A stretch of DNA of 64,000 bases from Planctomycetota bacterium (GTDB lineage Bacteria; Planctomycetota; B15-G4; SIAN01), in the NCBI GenBank assembly GCA_016795285.1, contig JAEUIC010000011.1, positions 124,001 to 188,000 of the forward strand, read 5' to 3'. Under the pieces are notes generated by a model. That model made no database searches. It was not told the origin of the DNA and saw only the letters and a program-made list of their open reading frames with translations. Positions within the stretch are counted from its first letter, which is position 1, and every line of letters begins with the position of its first letter. The translations under genes and the position numbers were made by a program. Positions 54,285-62,473 of this stretch are shown piece after piece.

Positions 54285-55094
54285 TCAGTAGCGGAAGGTC
54301 ATGCCGGCGGTGAGCCAGAGCAGGTCGTCGTCGATGCCGAGCGCCCGCGACCAGCGCGCGAGGTCGGCGTCGATCAGCTTCGAGCCGGCCAGCGCGACGT
54401 GGAACGTCGTGTGGTCGTCCCAGTCGAAGAAGAGCGTCGCCTGGCCGACGAGGTCGGCGAGCCCCGACTCCTCGAGGCCGTAGTTCCATTCCGACTCGTC
54501 GCGCTCGGAGTAGCCCTGGCCCACCAGCAGCTGCGCGCGCAGCCGCGGCTCGAACTCGAAGGCGAAGTCGCGCGCGACGCTGACGTGGGCGTACCAGCCG
54601 TCCGCCTCGTCCCAATCGAGGCGCAGCTCGAGCTGCGGGTAGAGGCCGAGGAAGCTCTCCTTGCCGACCCGGCCGAAGAACTCGGTCGTGTTGCCCCGCT
54701 CCCCGTTCGGGAACTCGAGGCCGTTCGGCAGCACGTAGCTCTGCACGCCGGCGGTCAGGTCGAAGCCGGCAAGACGCTGGCCGTACTGCGCGGTGAGGTC
54801 GACCTCGGTGAACTTCCCGCCGTGGTCGGAGGGGAACCAGGCGTTGCCGGTCTGATCGGAGAGGTCGAGGTTGCCCCACGCCTTCAAGCCGATCGTGCCG
54901 TCCGAGGTGGTGGCGAGGTCGACGTTCAGGTCGGCCTGCGCGACGCCGCGCTCGTTCTGGACCATGCCGCGGTGGACGTAGTGGGTGGCGGCGACCACGT
55001 TCGACTCGAAGACGGGCGCGATCCCGGCGTCGATGAGGCAGCCCGGCGTCGCCAGCAGCAGCGCGAGGGAGGCGAGGAGGAAGGGGCGACGCAT
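54285..55094 (-). CDS. Outer-membrane beta-barrel, TorF-family putative porin type
   Basis: 269 residues. MRRPFLLASLALLLATPGCLID is a signal peptide that also carries a lipobox-like TPGC, so lipidation is possible. FESNVVAATHYVHRGMVQNERG and VDLATTSDGTIGLKAWGNLDLSD match the opening of TorF-type putative porins. Alternating hydrophobic strands continue to the terminal aromatic TAGMTFRY, a C-terminal beta-signal. The start is ATG 55094 after GGAG. It is the first gene of operon B and could supply an outer-membrane passage or platform for the two lipoproteins encoded next. Confidence 0.65.
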   Translation of the reverse strand: MRRPFLLASLALLLATPGCLIDAGIAPVFESNVVAATHYVHRGMVQNERGVAQADLNVDLATTSDGTIGLKAWGNLDLSDQTGNAWFPSDHGGKFTEVDLTAQYGQRLAGFDLTAGVQSYVLPNGLEFPNGERGNTTEFFGRVGKESFLGLYPQLELRLDWDEADGWYAHVSVARDFAFEFEPRLRAQLLVGQGYSERDESEWNYGLEESGLADLVGQATLFFDWDDHTTFHVALAGSKLIDADLARWSRALGIDDDLLWLTAGMTFRY

Positions 55095-55125
55095 GGAGCA
55101 GGCTCCGGGCTGAGGGGCGCGACGC

Positions 55126-55140
55126 TCGAACCGCGTTCGA
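55126..55140. promoter_or_regulatory. Dyad between operon B and the T6SS genes
   Basis: TCGAACCGCGTTCGA has 6-base arms TCGAAC and GTTCGA around CGC. It lies 31 bases before the outer-membrane barrel gene and 97 bases before the TssJ-position gene. A shared operator for the divergent transcription units is plausible. No binding protein is assigned. Confidence 0.4.
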
Positions 55141-55236
55141 AGGCGGGAACGGCTCGACGAACGCAAATGGGAGCCGCTCCCCCTCCCGGCGCCGCCGATC
55201 GGGCGCGACGCGAGGCGGAGCCCCTGGAGGTCGACG

Positions 55237-55851
55237 ATGGTGGACGCGCATCCGATCGTGGCTCGCCGCCACGCCCCCTGGGCGGCGCCGCGCTTCGCCG
55301 CGCTGCTCCTCGTCGCGCTGTGCGCGGCCGGCTGCTCGAGCCCGCAGGCGGTCGTCGGCAGCTCGAACCCCGACCAGGTCGGCAGCGACGTGCGCGCGCT
55401 CTACGTCGTCGTCGCGCCCGACGCCAAGCTCGACCCCGAGAAGGTGCGCCCCGCCGACCGCGACGCCATCGCGCTGCTGCGCGACCTCGACCTCGACGCG
55501 CTGTCTGCCTACGTGCAGCTGCGGCCGGCCCTCGACGCGAAGCGCCGCCTGCTCTGGGAAGTGGTCGACCAGCGCTTCGTCCCGGCGCAGGAGCCGCTGG
55601 TCGACCTCGGCATCGACGGCGCGACCGGGCCCGATGGCCGGACGTTCCAGGCCGTCGAGTCGCCGCTCGAGGTGACCATCGACGGCGACCTGCTCGAGCG
55701 CGAGCCGGCCACCGCGCTGCTGCTGGTGGTGCAGTGGAAGAACGGCGCCGCCAAGGCGAGCGACTGGCACCTGGTCGGCACGGCGGCGATCGCCACCGGC
55801 GCCACCTTCGCCTTCGACGTGCGCGACGGCGCGCTCCACCAGACGCGATGA
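55237..55851 (+). CDS. tssJ: T6SS lipoprotein at the TssJ position
   Basis: 204 residues. RFAALLLVALCAAGCSSP is a signal peptide; the lipobox Cys is residue 33. The mature domain (DVRALYVVVAPDAKLDPEKV, LEVTIDGDLLEREPATALLLVV) is beta-rich, as in TssJ, but lacks a motif I can call decisive. TssJ anchors the membrane complex to the outer membrane and binds TssM. The position directly before tssK-tssL-tssM is the main support. GGAGG precedes ATG 55237. Its stop is coupled through two tiny frames to tssK. Confidence 0.6.
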   Translation: MVDAHPIVARRHAPWAAPRFAALLLVALCAAGCSSPQAVVGSSNPDQVGSDVRALYVVVAPDAKLDPEKVRPADRDAIALLRDLDLDALSAYVQLRPALDAKRRLLWEVVDQRFVPAQEPLVDLGIDGATGPDGRTFQAVESPLEVTIDGDLLEREPATALLLVVQWKNGAAKASDWHLVGTAAIATGATFAFDVRDGALHQTR

Positions 55852-55889
55852 GCGAGCGAACGCGATGAGCGAGTCCAACCGATGAGCGC
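55847..55889. repeat. 17-bp repeats forming two coupled mini-frames before tssK
   Basis: CGATGAGCG occurs three times in a 17-base register (ATG at 55848, 55865 and 55882). Each ATG overlaps the stop codon of the frame before it as ATGA. The result is tssJ, then a 6-residue frame (MSERTR, 55848-55868), then a 6-residue frame (MSESNR, 55865-55885), then tssK. This may have arisen by duplication of the original junction. Whether the mini-frames are translated is unknown. Confidence 0.75.
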
Positions 55890-57249
55890 CCGCCCCGAAC
55901 CCTCCGTCCTCTGGCGCGAAGGGATGCTGCTCTGCCCGCAGCACCTCCAGGCCTTCTCGCGCGAGCTGCGCGCGCGCATCGTGCGCGCCGAATCGCTCGG
56001 GCTGCCGGGCAGCTACGGGCTGATCGCCCTCGAGATCGACGCCGCGGCGCTCGAGCGCGACGTCTTCCAGGTGGTCGCGTGCGATGCGCTGCTGCGCGAC
56101 GGCACGTGGCTGCGCCTGCCCGAGAACGCGCACCTCGAGCCGCGCGAGTTCGGCGACCACTGGAAGCAGGAGACGCTCGACGTCTGGATCGGCATCGCGG
56201 CCGAGCAGCCGGGCGTCCCGCAGATCGGCGACGACCCCGAGCGCGCCTGGCGCTACCGCGCGCAGGTGCAGTCGGTCGCCGACGAGAACGAGCGCGACGG
56301 CGAGCGGGAACTCGAGTTCCGCCAGCTCGAGGCGCGCCTCTTCTTCGGCGGCGAGGATCGCACCGGCTTCGAGTGCCTGCGCCTCGCCCGCCTCGAGCGG
56401 CGCGGCCGGCCGGTGCCGAAGTCGGCGCTGCTCGAGCACGACGTGCCGCCGCTGCTGGCGTGCGGCGCCTCGCAGGCGCTGATGCGGCAGCTGAAGGCGA
56501 TCGCGGTGGCGACCCGCGCGCAGGCGCGCGACCTCGCGCGCAGCCTGCCGCTCGCCACGCGCGCCTCGGACGACCGCTCGGTCGACGTGCTGGCGTTCGC
56601 GAAGCTGCAGGCGATCGGGCGCGCGACCGCGCTGCTCGAGCAGCTCGCCGGCGGGCCGCAGCTCCATCCGTTCGAGGCGTGGCGGACGCTCGTCGACCTG
56701 ATCGGCACGCTCGCCATCTTCGGCCCCGACCGGGTGCCGCCGGCCGACCTGCCAGCCTACGACCACGAGAAGCTCGGCGACGGCTTCCGCGTCGCCTTCA
56801 AGGCGCTCCGCTCGCTGCTGGCCACCGAGGTGACGCTCCCCTACGACACGGTCGACTTCGCCGCCGATCCGCTGCGCGAGGGGTTCTTCCAGGTCGAGCT
56901 GCCGGCCGACTGGCTCGACGGCGATCACGCGCTCTACCTCGCCGTCGAGTCGACCGCGACGCCCGAGGCGACCGTCGAGTACGTCGCCAACTGCGTGAAG
57001 CTGATCGGCGCCGGCGACGTCGAGTCGTTCCTCACCGGCGTGGTCCCGGGCATCGAGCTGGTCCACGAGAAGGTCGCGCCGGTCGCCTTCCCGGCCAGCG
57101 CCGAACGCCACTGGTTCCGCATCGAGCGCGAAGGGGCGTCGCGCGAGGCGTTCCTGCGTGCGCTGGGGCAGAAGCGGCTGGCGCTGCTGACCTTCCTCCA
57201 GTCGATCGGCGGCGCCCGCTTCCGCCTCTTCGTCGAACTGCAGGGCTAG
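55882..57249 (+). CDS. tssK: T6SS baseplate subunit TssK
   Basis: 455 residues. VLWREGMLLCPQHLQAFSRELR is the conserved TssK opening (usually W-x-E-G-M-x-L-x-P-Q-H). LRALGQKRLALLTFLQS and FRLFVELQ match the C-terminal head that binds TssL/TssM. TssK links the phage-like baseplate to the membrane complex in the cytoplasm. The start is ATG 55882, overlapping the preceding mini-frame. It ends 6 bases before tssL. Confidence 0.9.
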   Translation: MSARPEPSVLWREGMLLCPQHLQAFSRELRARIVRAESLGLPGSYGLIALEIDAAALERDVFQVVACDALLRDGTWLRLPENAHLEPREFGDHWKQETLDVWIGIAAEQPGVPQIGDDPERAWRYRAQVQSVADENERDGERELEFRQLEARLFFGGEDRTGFECLRLARLERRGRPVPKSALLEHDVPPLLACGASQALMRQLKAIAVATRAQARDLARSLPLATRASDDRSVDVLAFAKLQAIGRATALLEQLAGGPQLHPFEAWRTLVDLIGTLAIFGPDRVPPADLPAYDHEKLGDGFRVAFKALRSLLATEVTLPYDTVDFAADPLREGFFQVELPADWLDGDHALYLAVESTATPEATVEYVANCVKLIGAGDVESFLTGVVPGIELVHEKVAPVAFPASAERHWFRIEREGASREAFLRALGQKRLALLTFLQSIGGARFRLFVELQG

Positions 57250-57255
57250 CCGACC

Positions 57256-57942
57256 ATGGCCGACGCGAAGCTCACCGTGACCGCGGCGTGCGCCAACGTC
57301 TTCCTCTTCCTCACCACGTTCCGGCGCAACTCGGCGACCTCGAAGCTCCCCGTGAAGGAGCTGCACGCGGCGCTCGACGCCGAGCTGCAGGCGGCGCGGC
57401 AGCGCGCCGAAGCGGCGCCCGGCGGCCGCGCGCTGTTCGAGCAGGCGCTCTACCCGCTGGCGGCGACCGCCGACCAGGTGGTCCTCACCTCGCAGTGGTC
57501 GCACAAGTCGACTTGGTCGGTGAACCTGCTCGAGACGCGCCTCTTCAAGTCGGCCGAAGGGGGCAAGCGCTTCTATCGCATCGTCGAGGAGGTGCTCTCC
57601 GACCCGCGCGAAGAGGCGCGCGAACTCGCCGAGCTGCTCTTCACCTGCATGGCGCTCGGCTTCCAGGGGCAGTGGAAGAACGAGCGCAAGGAGTACGAGC
57701 GCCACCGCCAGCTGCTCTTCGACAAGGCGCGCCTGCCCGCGCTCGGCGCCGCGCCGCTCGCGCCCGAGTGCTACGGCCAGAACCTGGTGCGACCGGTCGC
57801 GAAGCTCCCCACCGCCGGCGTGCTGCGCATGGCGCTGGTCGCGGTCGGCGTGCTGCTGCTCGCGCTGCTCGCGGTCTGGTTCGTGACGAGCCAGCGCCAG
57901 GAGTTCGTCGACGACCTCGATCGCGCCGTCGAGACGCGTTGA
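57256..57942 (+). CDS. tssL: T6SS membrane subunit TssL (DotU/IcmH)
   Basis: 228 residues. The cytoplasmic DotU/IcmH domain shows LTVTAACANVFLFLTTFRRN, then WSVNLLETRLFKSAEGGKRFYRIVEEVL and AELLFTCMALGFQGQW, which are family landmarks. A single C-terminal membrane span lies at about 193-216 (LRMALVAVGVLLLALLAVWFVT). It joins TssM in the inner-membrane complex and contacts TssK. The start is ATG 57256; no strong ribosome site, consistent with coupling to tssK. Confidence 0.9.
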   Translation: MADAKLTVTAACANVFLFLTTFRRNSATSKLPVKELHAALDAELQAARQRAEAAPGGRALFEQALYPLAATADQVVLTSQWSHKSTWSVNLLETRLFKSAEGGKRFYRIVEEVLSDPREEARELAELLFTCMALGFQGQWKNERKEYERHRQLLFDKARLPALGAAPLAPECYGQNLVRPVAKLPTAGVLRMALVAVGVLLLALLAVWFVTSQRQEFVDDLDRAVETR

Positions 57943-58030
57943 GCGCGCCCGCCGCCGTACCCGCCCGCCGCCCTGTCCTTCCGCGCTGTCCTTCCGCCAA
58001 GCCCCTCGCCCCGCCCGTGAGGCCCCGCCC

Positions 58031-61000
58031 ATGCCCTTGCTCCCAGCCACCCGCCGCGGCCGCCTCCTCGCGCTGATCGCCGCCGTGCTGATCGTCGTCG
58101 TGACGGTCGTGCTGGCCGTCTGGTTCCGCGCGCTGCTGGTGGCGTGGCTGATCGCGCTGGTCGCGACCGCCGCGCTCTGGTTCCTCGGCGACCTCTGGCT
58201 GCGCGCACGCGCGCGCCGCAAGCAGGCCGCCTTCGACGCCGCCATCGCCGCGAAGGAGGGGATCGAGGATCGCCGCCGCGAGTGGGCGACGTGGACGGCG
58301 GAGCTCGCGCGCCAGGGGATCGATCGCGACGCGCTCCCCTTCTACGTGCTGGTCGGCGAGCCGCAGTCGGGCAAGAGCGTCCTGCTGCAGAACTCCGACC
58401 TCCACTTCCCGTTCGGCCAGAACCGCCTCTCCGGCGTCGGCGGCACCAAGGGGTGCGACTGGTGGTTCACCGACCAGGCGGTGATCCTCGACCTCGCCGG
58501 CCGCCTCTTCACCCATGAAGGCGGCGCGAGCGACGAGGCGGAGTGGGCGGCGTTCCTCGAGCTGCTCGCGTCGTATCGCCCGATGTGCCCGGCGAACGGG
58601 ATCCTGCTGGTGCTGCCCTGCGACGGCCTGCTGAAGGACGCGCCCGAGGTGGCGCGCCAGAAGGCGTCGCGCATGCAGGCGGCGCTCGGCACGCTGGTCC
58701 GCAAGCTCGAGGTGCAGCTGCCGGTCTACGTGCTGCTCACCAAGGGCGACAAGGTGTTCGGCTTCGCCGAGTCGGTCCACCGCCTCGAGGCGGAGAAGCG
58801 CCACGAGATGTTCGGCTGGTCGCGCTCGGCGGAGAAGCTCGACGCGCCGTTCGACCTCGCCGAGGCGCGCGCCGGCTTCGCGACGCTGCTCGAGCGCGCC
58901 CGCGGCCTGCGCGCGGCGATGCTCGCCACCGAGCGCGTCCCCGAGGCGCTGCCCGCCATCGATCGCCTCTACGCCTTCCCCGAAGAGCTCGCCCAGCTGC
59001 AGGGCAACCTCGAGCTCTACCTGCGCCAGCTCTTCACCGACTCGGAGCACGTCGCGAAGCTCTTCTTCCGCGGCTTCTACTTGACCAGCGGACTGCAGAG
59101 CGGCGCCCCGATCGTGAAGGCGTGCGCGACGCTGCTCGGCGGCGACCCCGGCGCGCGCGAGGCCGACGCGCGCGTGCTCGAGTCGCTGATCGCCAAGCAG
59201 AAGGCCTACTTCATCAAGGACGTGGTGCGCCGCCGCGTCTTCGAGGAGCGCGGCATCGTGCGGCCGACCGCGAAGCGCGCCGCCGCGGCGCGCCGCAGCG
59301 CGCTGATCGGCTACGGCGCGGGCGGCACCATCGCCGCCGCGGCCATCGCCGGCATCGCCCACTACGCCCCCGCCTCGAAGGCCGACCTCGCCGTCTACGA
59401 GGGCGCCGCGCGGCGCACCGCCGAGTTCCTGCGCCCCGATGGCGCAGCGCTGGCGCCGGCCGACGGCGAGCTCGCCGAGGTGATGACGGTGCTGCGCGAC
59501 CTGCGCGACTGCGCCACGCGCGAGCGCCACCCGCTCGAGACGGCGCTCCCGTTCGGGCTGGCCGGCAGCAAGGACGACTTCGAGCGCGCCTACGTCGCCG
59601 TCTTCGATCGCGCGCTGCCGAAGGCGCTGCGGCGCTCCGCCGAGCGCGGCCTCGTCGCCCGCCTCGCCGCGTGGCGCGCGCAACCGGGCGACCACGCCGG
59701 CCTGCGCGAGCTGCTGGCGCAAGCGCGCCTGCTGCAGGGCGCCGGCGACTGGAGCGCCGCCGGCATCGCCGCGTGCGCGAAGCTCGCCGCCGCCGATCCG
59801 CGCGGGCAACCGCTGCTGCTCTCGCTCGCCGACGCGGTGCAGGGCTACGTGGTCGCGGGCGGCGACGGGCTGCCCGAGCTGCCGCCGCAGCTCACCGGCG
59901 GCAGCGGCCGCTCGGCCGAACTCGCCGCCGCCGAGAAGGAGACGCTCGCCGAACTCGAGCGCGCCTTCGACTTCGACGCGCCGTGCGCGCTCGACGGCGA
60001 GGCGGGCCGCTTCGCCGCTTGGGTGCAGGCGACGCAGCTCCACGACCAGTTCACGCGCGATCCGCTGCGCAGCGGCTGGCCGGCGCGCGATCGCGCCCGC
60101 TACTTCCGCGTCCTGATCGAGCGGATCGGCGGCGCGCCGCTCACCGACCCCGCGAGCGAGCAGCCGCTGCGCGCGACGTCGGCGCTGACCGATTCGTTGC
60201 GCGACCTCGTGGTCGGGCGCGAGGCGCTGGCGCGCGCGGCGGGACTGCCGCCCGAGCCGTGGGCCGCCGCGGCGCCCGTCGTGGCCGAGGCGAAGCAGCG
60301 GTTCGACATCGACTGCAGCAAGGAGAAGGGGCTGCTCGGTGCGCTCGAGGGGGTCGCCAAAGCCGACGCGCGCGTCGAGCTGCCGCTGCCGCACCTCGCC
60401 GCCGCGAAGGGCGACCTCGCCACCGCGCGCGAGTTCCTCGCCGCTTGCGAGCCGCCGCTGCTGCCCGCGCCCGGCGAGCCGCGCACCGCGCTCGCGGCGC
60501 CGCTGCTCGCCGCCGCGACCCGCTTCGCGGCGCCGCTCGCCGCGGCCGCGCCCGCCGGTGCCGTCGTGCTGGCGCGCGTGAACGAGTTGATGGCCGACGA
60601 CCTCGCGCGCTTCCCCGCCGCCGATCCCGCCGCCGCGCTGCGCGCCGTCGCGCCGCTGCTGGCGCAGGAGACGACCGCGCTGCCGACCGTGATCCACCTC
60701 GTGCAGCTCGCCGTGGCCATCCAGCGCTACCCGGCCGGTCGCTTCGAGCCGTGGCGCGCCGCGCTCGAGGCGCAGCTGGTCGCCGCGCTGCAAGCGGCGC
60801 AGGGCGAGATCGACGGCGCGCTCGCGCAGCAGCCGTGGCTCGATGGCGCAAGCCTCGCCGCGCTCGACGAGCTGCGGCAGCGGCCGGCCGACGAGCCGGG
60901 CCTCGCCGTCGGCGCCGCGCTGCAGGAGAGCGCGGCGACGACGCGCGCCACCTACCTCGACCGGTCGCTCGCGCGGATGGCGACGCGGTTGCGCGACGCG

Positions 61001-62470
61001 CCGATCGAGCGGCGGCGCGCCGAGCTGCCGCGCCTGCTCGCTGCCGTCGACGCGTTGGCGCGCTCGCCCGGCCGCATCGAGGCCGCCGCGCTCGCCGCCT
61101 TCGATGGCGCCGCGGCCGACGCACTGGCTGCGCTGCGCGCCGACGCGCAGGCCGCGTGGGACGTCGACCCGGCCCTCCTCGATCGGCGCACCACGCTCTC
61201 CGAGCTGCCGCTGCGCCTCGAACTCCTGCTCGGCGTGCCGGCGCTGAAGGAGCGGCGCGATCGGCTGCTCGCGTCGCCGCTCGCCCGCGACGGCGCCGCC
61301 CCGCTGCGCGCGCTCGCGGCGAAGCCGGCGGTGGGCGAGCGCTTCACTCGGCTGCCGCTGCAGGCGAAGGCGCTCGCCGACGTGCTGGCGCCCGACGGCG
61401 CCGATGCGCTGGCCAACCGCGCGCCGATCGCGGCGCTGCGCCGCTTCGCCACCGCGCTCGGCGAGTTCTCGAGCCGCGGCAGCGCCGGTCGCGACGCCTT
61501 CGTCGCCGCGTGGCGCGACCTCGAGCCGCCCGCCTCCGCGCCCGACGCGCTCGACCTCGACCCGGCGCTCCACTTCGCGCGCAGCATGGTCGCGGCGCTC
61601 GACCTGCGCCTGCTGCCCGAGCTGCGCCAGTGGTTCGTCGACGAGTTCACCCGCCGCTTCCTCGAGGAGCCGGGGCTGCTCGGCGTCCGCAAGCGGCTCC
61701 TGCTCGGCGGCGGTTCGGCCACCGTGTCGAGCGAGGACGTCGCCGAGCTCGCGCGCTGGTTCGATCGCGACGGGGAACTCGACCAGTTGCGCCGCCGCTT
61801 CCCGCTCGCCCCCCCGCCGGGTCGCACGCTCTGGCCGCCCGTCGCCGCGTCGAGCGACGACGAGCCGGGGGCGTTGGCGTGGGCCACGTGGCAGTTCTGC
61901 ACGCAGTTGCAGGAGTTCCTGCTGGCGGGCGGCAAGAAGCGGCTCGCCGAGGCGAGCTTCGCGGTCGGACTCGAACTCGCCGACTTCGCCTCCGACAGCG
62001 GCTGGACGCTCGCCGGCGCGAGCGGCGCCGAGGCGTCCGAGGTGATCTCGTTCGCGATCTGGATCGACGCGACCGACGCCACCTCGGCGGAGCTGTTCAC
62101 CATCGATTCGCAGCTCGAGCGCAGCCCGGCGGCGCGCGCGCGCAAGTTCGAGTGGGCGTGCGCTCCGGCGCGCCAGCCCGGCCTCGCGCTGCTCTGGAGC
62201 GCCGCCGCACGGCCGCAGCGCAGCGAGCTCGCCAACGCGGGCGGGCAGGAGAGCTACGCGAAGCAGTTCCACGGCCCGCTCGGCCTGCTGCAGGCGTGCT
62301 GGGAACTCGGCCAGCCGATCGCGCCCGGCCGCTGGCGGCTCGCGCCGCAGTTCCCGCGCGCCGCGCCGAAGGTGCTGCCGCTGCGCTTCCCGTTCGAGAT
62401 CGCATTCGACGCCGCCGCGCCGCCGTTGCCGCCGCTGCCGGCCGCGCTGCGCGCCCACGACGCGAGGTGA
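58031..62470 (+). CDS. tssM: T6SS inner-membrane protein TssM (IcmF)
   Basis: 1479 residues, somewhat above the common 1100-1300. Two N-terminal membrane spans (LIAAVLIVVVTVVLAVWF and LLVAWLIALVATAALWFL) precede a GTPase-like domain with Walker A GEPQSGKS (109-116), FTDQAVILDLAGRLF and VYVLLTKGDKV. A third span follows near residue 430 (GAGGTIAAAAIAGIAHYA). The rest is the periplasmic region that binds TssJ. The Walker A is canonical, so nucleotide hydrolysis is possible. An 88-base gap separates it from tssL; TssM stops 3 bases before the next gene. Confidence 0.92.
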   Translation: MPLLPATRRGRLLALIAAVLIVVVTVVLAVWFRALLVAWLIALVATAALWFLGDLWLRARARRKQAAFDAAIAAKEGIEDRRREWATWTAELARQGIDRDALPFYVLVGEPQSGKSVLLQNSDLHFPFGQNRLSGVGGTKGCDWWFTDQAVILDLAGRLFTHEGGASDEAEWAAFLELLASYRPMCPANGILLVLPCDGLLKDAPEVARQKASRMQAALGTLVRKLEVQLPVYVLLTKGDKVFGFAESVHRLEAEKRHEMFGWSRSAEKLDAPFDLAEARAGFATLLERARGLRAAMLATERVPEALPAIDRLYAFPEELAQLQGNLELYLRQLFTDSEHVAKLFFRGFYLTSGLQSGAPIVKACATLLGGDPGAREADARVLESLIAKQKAYFIKDVVRRRVFEERGIVRPTAKRAAAARRSALIGYGAGGTIAAAAIAGIAHYAPASKADLAVYEGAARRTAEFLRPDGAALAPADGELAEVMTVLRDLRDCATRERHPLETALPFGLAGSKDDFERAYVAVFDRALPKALRRSAERGLVARLAAWRAQPGDHAGLRELLAQARLLQGAGDWSAAGIAACAKLAAADPRGQPLLLSLADAVQGYVVAGGDGLPELPPQLTGGSGRSAELAAAEKETLAELERAFDFDAPCALDGEAGRFAAWVQATQLHDQFTRDPLRSGWPARDRARYFRVLIERIGGAPLTDPASEQPLRATSALTDSLRDLVVGREALARAAGLPPEPWAAAAPVVAEAKQRFDIDCSKEKGLLGALEGVAKADARVELPLPHLAAAKGDLATAREFLAACEPPLLPAPGEPRTALAAPLLAAATRFAAPLAAAAPAGAVVLARVNELMADDLARFPAADPAAALRAVAPLLAQETTALPTVIHLVQLAVAIQRYPAGRFEPWRAALEAQLVAALQAAQGEIDGALAQQPWLDGASLAALDELRQRPADEPGLAVGAALQESAATTRATYLDRSLARMATRLRDAPIERRRAELPRLLAAVDALARSPGRIEAAALAAFDGAAADALAALRADAQAAWDVDPALLDRRTTLSELPLRLELLLGVPALKERRDRLLASPLARDGAAPLRALAAKPAVGERFTRLPLQAKALADVLAPDGADALANRAPIAALRRFATALGEFSSRGSAGRDAFVAAWRDLEPPASAPDALDLDPALHFARSMVAALDLRLLPELRQWFVDEFTRRFLEEPGLLGVRKRLLLGGGSATVSSEDVAELARWFDRDGELDQLRRRFPLAPPPGRTLWPPVAASSDDEPGALAWATWQFCTQLQEFLLAGGKKRLAEASFAVGLELADFASDSGWTLAGASGAEASEVISFAIWIDATDATSAELFTIDSQLERSPAARARKFEWACAPARQPGLALLWSAAARPQRSELANAGGQESYAKQFHGPLGLLQACWELGQPIAPGRWRLAPQFPRAAPKVLPLRFPFEIAFDAAAPPLPPLPAALRAHDAR

Positions 62471-62473
62471 GCG

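Noticed and set aside
49856-54313. Rightward 1485-residue frame
   Set aside because: It mirrors the cytochrome-propeller gene. High GC with few stops creates long antisense frames here.
54241-55236. Second copy of the 35-bp repeat at the right edge of operon B
   Set aside because: No match to its core, or the reverse complement, was seen by eye. The insertion idea is therefore supported on one side only.
55095-55236. Sigma-54 -24/-12 promoter before the T6SS genes
   Set aside because: No TGGCAC-N5-TTGC-like sequence is present, so the nearby sigma-54 activator is not shown to control this operon.
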